The position numbers and the translations under genes were made by a program. A DNA stretch of 64,000 bases from Rhipidocladum racemiflorum. Lineage: Eukaryota; Streptophyta; Magnoliopsida; Poales; Poaceae. Shown here piece by piece: positions 48,201 to 60,600 of this stretch (position 1 is the first letter of the stretch; every line of letters starts with the position of its first letter). Location: contig CM070579.1 in assembly GCA_036346355.1 (NCBI GenBank), positions 496,001 to 560,000 on the forward strand, written 5' to 3'. The notes beneath the pieces were generated by a model. The model made no database searches, was not told where the DNA came from, and worked only from the letters and a program-made list of their open reading frames with translations.

Positions 48201-48594
48201 ATGAAGGGACTTGTACTGGAAACGGATTGCGGTGGTAGAGTTGGCCGGAATGGAAGAAGAAATTGGATTTGGGGCTCGACTCGGAGTTTTGGGTAGACTC
48301 AAGGTTGCTGCGGTTTACATGGAACCTAGTAAGGCTCATGAACTCCTTAAATAGGGTTGTGAAGTGGATCGGATAGTGTTTGAATCGACGGAAGGAGGTG
48401 GCGCAGTCTTGTGGTATTGAGGCCGGGCTTCTCGGGGTCGTAGCATGGGCAAAATATGGGCGATTAGCGGTGTGTCAGGTCATGACCTCGGGCTCTCGTG
48501 AAAGGGCGGCGGGAAACAAACAAGAACCGAGGCGGTTCAGCGATATTTGTCCGGCGATCTCAATTAGGTGAGAGAGCGGAGGGGCGAAGTGAGC

Positions 48595-48650
<56 letters not shown>

Positions 48651-51600
48651 AGGGAGGGAGGGAGGGAGATGGCAGGTGGGGTTGGAGCCACCTGTTAGAG
48701 AGAACAAAGAGAGAGGGGAAAGAGAGAGGGTGTCCGGTGGGACCGCAAAAAGGGAGGTCCACTTGACAGCGGGTTTGGGTCGAGAGATCGGTCGAGATGC
48801 AATTAAGGGCTGGGGCCCACATGTCGGCGAGAAAAAGGAGATCAACTTCAAACCTTACCCCTCTAAGAGCCAACATAAGGCAAGTAATTGTGGGATCAAA
48901 GTAACGAGATAATTTTTGAAACTCTTTAACTAGTGATCTTGGTGAGTTATCTACTAGCTATAAAAATTTGAGATGAATAATTTCAATTTTGGGAATTGAT
49001 CTAAATAAGGGATCAAATTCGCTTATTAATTTCTAAAACTTTTATACAAGGTTAGGAATAATGTCAGGATACTACCATAAAAATTTCAGGTTCAAATATT
49101 AAATATTTATTTTATAATAATTCTTTTACTCTGTTTTTCAGATTTTCAGTTTTGGAATAAATAAATAGAAATAAATAGTAAATATAGTTATTATTTTTTA
49201 CCAATTTTACCAGATAAGGGTAAAGGTACGAAGATCACATGGTAAATGTTTCAACTTCGGGAGAGGTCTGAAGAATTCTACAAAAATCTTTTACTGTTCT
49301 GGTCAAGAGTCAAAATTCATTAATAAATTTAATCATTCCACTAATTTAATGGTTTCACACTAATTTTGACTGGCTAAGATGTGTTTCCAGAGGGCTCTAG
49401 GGTTCTCACATCATTTCGGAGATTTTTAGCACATTTTTAATTTTTACCATTTTATCTTTTACCATTTACTTTTCAATTTCCAATAATTCAATTACTCTTC
49501 AACAAGAAATTCACCAAAAAGGCATTTAATACAAGAAATTCAATAATAAATCAAATACACATTTTAGTTTTGTATTTCTATTCCTTATTAAATTCTGGGA
49601 TGTTACGAAGGACAAAACAGTCATAAATTCTTTGCTTACCAGTTGTGTTCTTTGTCTACTAGGAGCTATTTAATTTTTGTTTCGTTTTCTTTATTTGAAG
49701 TTTCATAACATGTTTCTGATCTTGATTGTTGCTATACAACTTTTAAACTATTCCACTAAATAATACTGATTGCCTTTTGTTATAATTTGTAGAAATGAGG
49801 CTCTTCGGGTTGCTTTCATACATGAAGAGGATAGTGTATCAAGCGATGGGCCTAAAGAGTATTATTCCAAGCTAGTAAAGGCTGATGTCCATGGAAAAGA
49901 TCAAGTCAGCGTTCTTCTATAAATTTATTAGATTAATCTTTTACTGATGAATGATGTCCATGGAAAAGATCAAGTCAGCGTTCTCCTATAAATTTATTAG
50001 ATTAATCTTTTACTGATGAATAGTGGTGTGTTGCATTCTTCTTACCTATTTGAAATCAGTTATGAGCCTGAACCCATCCACTATTCCCACCAAGTTCTGT
50101 AGTATATGGACATAGTTTGTTGAATTATCATCTATCTGAGCCTCTGAGGCGGTAAGGAATCAAGTGATATTTGCTGCTTGATGTTCTACCCTTCCTTTTC
50201 CCTTCCTTGTGATCCCATAAACTGTTGTCAGCCCATACTTTTTGACATAATTCCTTTATCACATGTTGGCCCTTAGTCTGGTAAAATTTCCCCCTTACAG
50301 AATAAAACTGACAATACAGTTTTCTCATGGTCATATGTTGAATGAGAGGCTAAGAAGAAATCATGGCTATTCTTCTCATCATTCCCCAGTCTTGCTTCTG
50401 CTTCTAGCTGTGCCCCTTTACCATTGCCAAGCTATACTGAACCAACTCCATTGCTGTCAGCACTCACAAATATCACTGTAGCCTTAACTATGCTAGTATC
50501 TTGCAACTCCATTACTACATGCCAGCCTTGTCTTCTGCATGTTTGCGAAAGCCTTGCTGAGAAGACATCAACAAACTTTTGCACATTTTCAAAAAGTTAC
50601 CAATTTAATAAAAAAAGTTAATTATATATTATAATGGTATTAGTCTCATGCTAGCTAAAATTTTCCAAAATTTACCCATGCAGATAAATATTGTACGCTT
50701 TCAATTGTACTCTCGACTTAAGTTCTTGCGATGATTCCATTGCGTTTATTATAATTCAGATGTATGTGCTGCTGATTTTATTGTATTTGCTATTTTGATG
50801 CAATTTAATTCCCCAAACTACAGAAGGAAATTTCGTTTGCTGCAATCTTGTCAGGCATAATGTATTTAATTGATGTTGCTTTTGCTTGACATCTTATGCT
50901 TTATTTTGCCATAATGTTGCACATGTAGGAAATATACTCCATTAAACTGCCTGGTAACCCCAAGCTCGGTGAGGGTAAACCGGAAAATCAAAATCATGCT
51001 ATAATCTTCACTAGAGGAGATGCAATACAGACTATCGATATGAATCAGGTTTACATTTTCCCCTTAATGCTAATTGCTAACAGTAGCCTTAACCTTTTTT
51101 ATTTTTAGATTCTCAATTCCTACAAAATGTATTACTGGTTAGATTCTTCTGTGTTGTTTTTTTATGGGCTAGAGTCTAGATTCTAATAAACATATCCTCA
51201 CAAAACATATTGGTTGCATTTAGATTGTTCATTGTTCATGCCATTCTTAAGAATATCTCTCAACATAAGAATGCCAAGCTATCCATGATTCTGATGGTGT
51301 CAGGTGCTGTGCATGCTTGGTAATTTCAGTAAATTTCCCATGCAGATGAATATTCTACTCTTTGAACTTGTTTGTATCTAAGGCAAACACATCTTTTTTT
51401 TTTGATGGGGGAAGTATCTAGGGAAACCACATATTTTTTCTTATTTTTTGACGAGAAACAGTAGGGGAGGCCTGAACAAGATATTTCAAAGTATATAAAA
51501 ATGAGTTCATCTACAAACAAGGGGGAAAGGGGAATTTTAGGTTGGGCAATCAGATCTTTAAGTTCTAATGTGCTAACTCATCACAGACGAATTAGATTCA

Positions 51601-54600
51601 AAGGGATGTGAAGATCGCTAATCCCCTTACCAATGGAGACAAAAACAAGGGATCCCACTTCCCCACACCCATCTTAACCTGATCTGTCCACCATATCTCA
51701 TCCAGTGGTCTTTGCAAGAGTTTATATCTTAGCACTCAAAGATGACATTGCACTAGATACTTCCCTTTTTTTCGTAGACATGCTAGCGAGTAGAGAAGTT
51801 TAAGATGTCCCTTTGTACTAAAAAATGTTAGACAATATCCTAGTTACCTAATATAAGAGATTGCTAATGTCTTGTATAGATATTGCTTTGTATAAGCTTT
51901 CCTTTTATACTCTCATGTACATGTATATATACTGGCCTATTGGCCTCATGACTCATGTTGAATACAAGTGCTATTCATAACATAGTATCAAAGCCAAGGT
52001 TTTAGGATTAGGTTTCTCACCGGCATTGCACTTGCGCCTTTTTTTCCCGGCGTCTCCTTGTCGCCTCTTCTCTGTTTTGCCCCTCCGGTTGACGTTCGTC
52101 CGATGTCGCCTCAGCTCTTCTCCCCAAGGATCGGGCCGTGGCCCTCGTTGCTTCTCCCGGCCTTGTGACGCCCTTGGTCTTCTTCGCCGAGGACACCTTG
52201 CGACGAGGCCCCGTGTGTGACGATTGGCCTTAAGACGATTGTGTGGCGCCCCTCCGTGTGCGCAAACCTCGATTCGCGGCCGCCTCTCTGCGCTTCCGCG
52301 CGCCCGACCTCCGGTCGACGCCACTTCAAGTTCGGCCGGCCTTCAGCGCGCCCGGCTTCGTCTCGGCTTGTCGACCGCAAGCCGCCAGCGCCTCATGATC
52401 CGTGGCCTTCTTTATCGCTGCCCCTCGTCGCCCGAATCCGCCTTCGAGATCGAAACCGAGCCGAGACCGAGCGATCGGATTTTAAATCCGATCGGGAACT
52501 CGTCTTAACTTTTAGGCTTCGGGTCCGACCCCGACTTCTAGCTGATTCGGCTTCGGTTTTTTGCTATTTCTTAAAAAAAATGTCATCTTCTAGTTCTTCT
52601 TCGGGGACTGTTTCTGTTTCTCGATGCTCGGTTATCTTTGATGGTCTCAATTATCGAGACTGGGTTTTTCATATGCGCCTTCACATGCGCGGGCAGCATC
52701 TTTGGTAGTTTCTTTTCGGCGAGCTATCTTGCCTGCCTCGTCCTGCCCTCCCTGCCACGCCTGTTATTCCCAAGGAGGCCGATGCTGTTGCTCGACAGAT
52801 AGCGTCTAATGATTATGCTGATGCTGTGGAGTCTTTTTTTCAGACTCGATTTATTGCTTACAAGACATGGATTGATGAAGATGCGCGTGCGTCTGCTATT
52901 TTGGTTGCTAGCACGGAGGTACATCTCACTGGTGATATTGTCGCTTTGATTTCAGTACAGTTGATGTGGTCTCATCTACGCGATCGCCATGAGCCTGCTG
53001 GCGACTCTTTGTACCTTGCTATTGTGCGACATGAGTAGTCGCTGCAGCAGGGTGATTCTACCGTGGATGAGTTCTATGTGCAATTGTCTGCGGTATGGCG
53101 TCAGCTTGATTCTCTTGGAACGGCGGTTTGCCGCACTTGCCAGTGTTGTCAGCGTCAGCACACTCAGTTGGAGCTTTGCCGCAGCTATGACTTCCTGACA
53201 TGTCTTTAGGCTGAATTTGAGTAGATCCGTGCCTAACTACTTGCTCGTCATCCTCGTGTGATCCTGTTGGAAGCCCTTGCAGCTATTCGTACTGAGGAGA
53301 CTCGCCTTCGTGGTGCGGGTCTGCTAGTGTCTCCTTCAGCTTTGGTGGGGTCTCGTTCTATTCCTCCGTTAGTGGTACCTACTCCAGTTTCAGATACTGG
53401 AGAAGGAGGCCTTCATTGCACCTATTGTGATAAGAACGGACATGTGGAGCAGTTCTGCTACAGGAAGAAGAAGGATCTCGCTCGTTGAAGTGGATTTCCT
53501 CCTAAAGGCACTGGAGGATCGGGCGTCTCTCCTCAGTGGACTTCTGCTGACTTTGACTCCACTTGGGAGATTCTCACGCTGCTATGTCGTATGGCTGCCT
53601 CTACACAGACAGGTTCTGCTACTCAGTCTTCCAATGAGAGATCATCTCTCTCATCAGGTATCACACCATGGATTCTTGATTCTGGAGCTTCTTTTCATAT
53701 GACATCTGATCCCACGAGTCTCTATTCCATTAGTCCTCTTACTACTCCTATCACTGTGCAAACTGCATATGGTACTTCTTTCTGTTGCAGGACGAGGTAC
53801 TCTTTTGTCTTCCTCTTTTCATGTTCCTACTGTTTCTCATGTTCCCAAACTGACCATGTAGCTTATATTCGCTGGTCAACTCACTGATCATGGCTGTTGT
53901 GTTATCCTTGATTCTGACTCTTGTTGTATTCAGGATCGTCGCACGGGGTTTCTGGTTGGGACTAGCCCTCACCGCCGTGACTCAACGTCTTTGGGAGCTT
54001 GACTGGATTCGTCTTCTGCTGTCTCTGCTAGTCTCTCAGTCTCCTCCACCGCTTCCGCCTCCGTTGCATCTTCTACCAGGTCGTTTGCTCAGTGGCATCG
54101 TCGTCTAGGACAACTTTGTGGTTCACGATTATCTTCTCTAGTTCGTTGTGGTCTTTTAGGATCCGTGTCTGGTGATACCTCTTTGGACTGTATGGGTTGT
54201 AAGCTTGGTAAACGGCTACAACTTTCCTATCCTTCCAGTGAGTCTGCATCCCAACGACCCATTGATCTTGTTCATTCTGATGTTTGGGGCCCGGCTCCTT
54301 TTGTTTCAAAAGGGGGTCATCGATATTATATTCTTTTTATAGATGATTTCTCTTGCCACACCTGGATATATTTTATGTCTTCTCGTAGTGAGGTTTTATC
54401 CATCTATGAGAATTTTGCCACCATGATCCGTACTCAGTTTGATTCTCCCATTCGTGTTTTTCATGCTGACTCAGCGGGAGAGTATCTGTTAGGAGCCCTT
54501 CGAGTTTTTCTTGCTATGTAGAGCACTCTTTCTCGGTTTTTCTGTCCTGGTATTCATACTCAGAATGGTGTGGTTAAGCGCAAGCATCGTCATCTTCTTG

Positions 54601-57600
54601 AAACAGTTCGTGCTCTTTTACTTGCTTTCGCTGTTCCACCTCATCTCTAGGCTGAAGCTGTTTCCACTACCACTTACTTGATTAACATTCAACCTTCTTT
54701 TGCTCTTCAGGGTGGGATTCCAGTAGAGCGTCTGTGTGGTATGCCTCCTGATTATTCTAGCCTTCGCCTCTTTGGGTGTGTGTGCTATGTTCTTCTTAAT
54801 GGTGAGTTGCATGAGGTCTATATGCAGCCACCATCAGGGTATTCTGTTCCTGAGGGTATGGTTTGTCGGCTTCGTCGCTCTCTTTTATAGGCTTAAGCAA
54901 GCCCCTCGTGAGCGTTTTTCTTCTGTGGTCACTGCAACATATTTTTTTGCTAGTACTCATGATCCTGCGCTCTTTGTTCACACTTCACCTCGTGGTGGGA
55001 CTCTTCTCCTTCTATATTTTGATGACATGATCATTACGAGAGATGATTCTCAATTTATTGCCTTTGTGAAGGCTCGTCTCAGTGAGCAGTTTTTCATGTC
55101 TGATCTAGGCCCTCTTCGATATTTTCTTGGGATTGAGGTTTCTTCTACATCGGAGGGCTTCTTCCTCTCCCAAGAGAAGTATATTCACGATCATCTTGAT
55201 CGTGCTTCTCTCACTGATCAGCATACAGCTGAAACACTTATGGAGCTCAATGTTCACCTTCGATCTACTGATGGTGAACCTCTAGAGGATCCTACTCGCT
55301 ATCGCCATCTTGTTGTGAGCCTTGTTTACCTTGGTGTCACTCGTCTTGATATTCGTATCCAGTTCATATCTTGAGTCAGTTCGTTTCTGCTCCCACTCAG
55401 CTCCACTATAGTCATCTTCTTCGTGCTCTACGATATCTTCGTGGAACTATCTCTTGCCGTTTTTTCTTTCCACGCTCCAACTCTTTACAGCTCCAGGCTT
55501 ACTCTAGTGCTACCTGTGCTAGTGATTACTCTGACCGTTGGTTTCTTTCTGTTTACTGTGTTTTTCTTGGTGGTTCTCTCATTGCTTGGAAGACTAAGAA
55601 GTAGACAACAGTTTCTCATTCGAGTGCTGAGGTTGAGTTGCGGGCTATGGCTCTTTTGATAGAAGAGGTTACTTGGCTACAGTGGTTATTTGAGGATTTT
55701 GGTGTTTCTGTTTCTACACCGACTCCTCTTTTATCTAATAGTACATGTGCTATTAGCATTGCTCGAGATTTAGTGAAGCACGAGCTCACCAAGCATATTG
55801 GTGTTGATGCTTATATGCAGTCCCAGGTACAGGATCAGGTTGTGACTCTTCGGTATGTGCCTTCAGAGCTTCAGTTGGTAGATTTCTTCACGAAGACACA
55901 AACTAGAGCTCATCGTAACTTTTATCTCTCCAAAACCAGTGTTGTACATCCACCATGAGTTTGAGGGGGGTGTTAGACAATATCCCAGTTACCTAATATA
56001 AGAGATTGTTAATATTTTGTATAGATATTGTCTTATATATGCTTTCCTTTTATACTCATGCACATGTATATATACTGGCCCATTGGCCTCATGTTGAATA
56101 CAAGTGCTATTCATAACAAAAACAACTTTGACTGACAAAAGTTCTTACATAGGATAACTACTTGGAGGAGGCAATGAAAATGCGGAATTTACTAGAAGAA
56201 TTTCGTGGTAATCATGGAATCCGGTGTCCGACAATTCTTGGTGTGAGGGAACACGTGTTCACGGGAAGGTCATTCTTTGACTAATCTCAGTTATTTTACC
56301 AGCTATTGGCTTCTTTATATTTTTCTAGATCAACATGTTCTATTTTATTTCTGCTACAGTGTGTCTTCGCTGGCATCGTTTATGTCAAATCAAGAAACCA
56401 GTTTTGTTACTTTGGGGCAACGTGTACTTGCTTACCTCAAGTGAGTAAATATTTTCATCAATACAGTAGATAGCTCTGGGAAATAATTTCTGCATTTTGT
56501 TGCTTCATTTTCTTGTTTTTGTAGTAAGGAACCTGTGACAATAGTTTCAGACCCTGGCAACTTGATTGCATTTTATTATCCTTCTCCAGGGTTCGAATGC
56601 ACTATGGACATCCTGATGTTTTTGATCGGATATTTCATATAACCAGAGGCGGCATAAGCAAGGCATCCCGGGTGATCAATATAAGTGAAGATATATATGC
56701 TGGTTTGTATTTTGTATTCTCTACATTTTAAGTTACATCATGAACTTGACTGTTGGCTTCTGTGTTCGTTGGCAACCATACGTTTGCTCATGGCTGTCTA
56801 GGCTGCTTGTGATGCTTTGAACAGGGACTTCCAGTCCTTGTGAAAATAAGAACAGGAAATAAAATGGGACCTTTTCCTTCCTGAACTACAAGCCTTTTCT
56901 GTTTTTTTTCCCTTTTTTTTGAGAGATTTTGAATTTGGGCTCATGAGATAACCAATCATTGTTGCTAAAACTGGGTGCCATTGTTCGAATTTACAAGATG
57001 TGTACTTCATTGAATTACATAAAAAGTTTGATAATACGATCTTCGTTAACTATCACACTACGTAGGATGACTTGTAGACTTGTAGATAACTTGAAAATTA
57101 GTTTAGGATCACTTGTGTATAACTATTAACTTGTTACTGAAACTCTTTAAAGCTTGACTTGTTAGTTTTAACTAATCTGCAGGATTCAATTCGACTCTGC
57201 GCCAGGGGAATATCACACACCATGAATATATCCAGGTTATCTATTTAGTTCACTGGTATTACCAAAGTGTACAACATGGATACTATGCACTTTGGTGCAT
57301 TTGCATGGTTCCAAACTATTCATGGCTGTTTGACATTATAGGACATATTTACTGAATTTTTTTTGTTCAACAAGATATTAATACGTGCGTTATGTAGATA
57401 TTAATATGAGCATTATGGAAAATGTTAGTATGTATATTATGGAAAAGACAAGTGAAACCAGCGCATACAAGACATATACATCATTATGTTTTCTTTTTTT
57501 AGTGCACACATATTTGCAAGTGCGCATGAGCTAACATGTCTTACATTCAATAAATTTTTTAGATATCTTTTTTTGAGTGTACATGTGTTTGCATTTACTT

Positions 57601-60600
57601 AATTGGTGCATGTGCCATTATGTGTATATTTGCATTTCCCAAAAAGTGTGTATTTGTTTTCTCTTTTTTTTTTCTGTCTTACATTCAATAAATTTTTTAG
57701 ATTTCTTTTTTTGAGTGTACATGTGTGTGCATTTACTTAATTGGTGCATGTGCCATTATGTGTATATTTGCATTTCCCAAAAAGTGTGTATTTGTTTTCT
57801 CTTTTTTTTTTCCAAAAAAATAAAATAAAAGTTTTTGCTTCTTTCCAGGTTGGGAAAGGACGGGATGTTGGTTTGAACCAAATCGCACTTTTTGAGGGGA
57901 AAGTAGCTGGAGGTAATGGCGAGCAAGTTCTGAGTCGAGATGTATACCGTCTGGGGCAGCTGTTTGACTTCTTTAGGATGTTAACCTTCTTTTTCACCAC
58001 CGTCGGTTATTATGTCTGCACAATGGTACCCCCACCACCTCTCTCCCCGCACTCATGGTTTTACATTACTCTGTCATTGCTTGATTGCGCCTGAAACATC
58101 TTATATGGGTTTATACATGCTGAACCAGCTTATCTTGAATAGATGCATCCAAATGTGTTATTTGACTGCGTGAGTGTCCTGGCTAGATGGGCTAAGATGG
58201 TGTCTGTTTGGTTTCTTGAAGAATTATTTTATATTTGTTGTGTAGGTAGATGCAAAGTGCTGCTTGTTGATCATATATCATAAATTGGGGTTGATTTCAT
58301 CACACCATCCTGGATCCACCCCCAGTCGCTTGTGGTTGTACACAATAACGCAAGGTTCTAGATGCCTGGCGGTGTAGTGCTTTAAAAAATTTCAAATTCA
58401 TTTTTTTTAAGATTTGAAGTATGGAACATCCACTAGAAGCCTAAAAACACCCACCCATGTAATTCTCGTAATCAAACAGCAAAGCGAGCCCTCATCATGC
58501 ATCCACCCAATGTAGCATAAATGCATAATTGCATGCGGATCTTGAACCAGCCCTTTGTGTTCATTAACACTTAATGTTTACCTACGAACTTTATGAAATA
58601 TGTGATCCTGATATAAACATTGTCCTGAAAAATGGATATTGCATGTGTAATTAGTTGGCTTTCTGCATACATGGTTTTGGACACACATATACATACGTAC
58701 GTATGTACGTATGTAATTATGTATCTGCCTTTTGCTCTTTTTGACGTACATATGTACGTATGTATTTTATGTATCTGCTTTTTGCTCTTTTTGTTGATTA
58801 CCATCAGTTGTCGACTTATTTATTTATGTCCGCATGCAGATGACTGTTCTAACTGTGTACATTTTCTTGTATGGGAGGGTGTATCTGGTAAGTATTTAAA
58901 GTTTATAATGTGTAGTGTTTCTGGTTGGTGCAAATATTTCCAGTTAATATTTCTTCTGTTGTGTTATGTGTACTTTTACAATTGTGATTTGCTATTGTAA
59001 TTTTCAGGCACTCTCTGGACTTGACTATTCAATTTCTCGCCAAGGTAGACTTCTGGGAAGCACTGCCCTTGATGCTGTTTTGAATGCTCAATTTTTGGTC
59101 CAGATTGGTATTTTTACAGCAGTACCGATGATAATGGGTTTCATTTTAGAATTGGGGCTAATGAAGGTGTGCTCTTTATTTTCTATATAAAAAAGATATG
59201 TGCCTTTTTACATTTTTGCTCATTATCAGATCATAATTTTAATCTTGTGCAGGCTGTTTTCAGTTTTATTACAATGCAACTGCAGTTCTGCTGGGTATTT
59301 TTCACCTTTTCACTTGGAACTAGAACACATTATTTTGGGAGAACAATCCTTCATGGTGGTGCAAAGGTACAAAGGACGTTAATTTTTATAAATGTTATTT
59401 GTTAGATTCTGCTGACACGTGATCCTCTATGCAGTATCATGCTACTGGACGAGGTTTTGTTGTGCGCCACATAAAGTTTGCTGAAAATTATAGGCTCTAT
59501 TCTCGAAGCCACTTTGTCAAAGCGTAAGTTGCTACTTTCTAAAGCAGTCAAGTGAATTCTTACAAGAATTTCAACTGTACGAGTAATGGTCACACAAAGT
59601 CCTTTATCAAATGGAATAGAGCACAACTTTCATGTTGATCGTGTCGCTTTTAGTATGTCATTACTGTGTCCCATGCGTAATGGAATTATTAGACATGGTT
59701 TGGAAGTGAAGGGTGTTTTTATGCATCGAACAACATGAAATCCAAAATCTGATTGTATCCCATCCGTTCACATTGGTAAGGAAATGGCTGGGTTTCTGTC
59801 CTTACAAATGTTCAGAAACCCACATGCAAACACTGGATTTCTGTTTTTCTGGACATTGCGGTGATCTGACATAATAAATGGAATCTTCAATTCTAGTTAC
59901 AGTGTGCCTGCTACCATTATTTGGTGATCGAACTGATAGACATTCTTATTGCAGGCTTGAGGTTGCTCTACTCCTTATTATCTACATTGCGTATGGGTAC
60001 ACGAAGGGAGGCTCATCTTCCTTTATTCTGATAACTATCAGTAGTTGGGTCCTCGTTGTTTCGTGGCTTTTCGCGCCATACATTTTCAACCCTTCTGGTT
60101 TCGAGTGGCAAAAGTATGTTTACAACATTCCTATATTTGTCTTTTCCCCCTTTCAATTCGTTGGCATTCAGTTAAGATGACCTCTGATTGGGGAAATTGA
60201 AAGGTCATTCGTTTTTTCATTATAGAAAATATGGGGTCTACAATTATAGGGTAATAATTTATGCACACTCTTTATGTCAGATTCCGACACATGTTGGTTC
60301 TTGCATGGATATTAGATACATGTATGCTGGATAACTGTACATCCGTAGTAATCTTTACTGCATTTGGTTAATGCAGTGTAATTACTTGCATTTCTGGTAT
60401 TTCTTTCCTCCCTTTTATTGATTTCCGTTTTCAATGTCAGGACTGTCGAGGATTTCAATGATTGGACAAACTGGTTGCTTTATAAAGGTGGAGTTGGTGT
60501 AAAGGGGGAACATAGCTGGGAATCTTGGTGGGATGAGGAACAGGTAAATAAAACAGTAACCATGACTTTGAACTCTAAATTTAGCCTCTTGTGGTTTGTT

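Larger units (their letters stand above)
44880..49612 (-). mobile_element. Unclassified transposon-like insertion of about 4.7 kb in intron 34
   Basis: Intron 34 is 4983 bp and nearly all of it looks foreign. Read on the minus strand it starts near CGTAACATCCCAGAATT at 49612. It then has a promoter-like region with CCTATTTAAGGAG near 48345-48360, short Pro/Ser-rich open frames, and at 45082-45170 an acceptor followed by a short acidic ending reading DIPEDAYYNADYGFNGDDSF and a stop. It also holds a chloroplast petB fragment and a GA microsatellite. No transposase, gag or pol was found and neither end has a proven target duplication, so class and borders are tentative. Confidence 0.5.

Noticed and set aside
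48475..48912. Open frames rich in RE or SL repeats
   Set aside because: They come from the GA/GGGA microsatellite.
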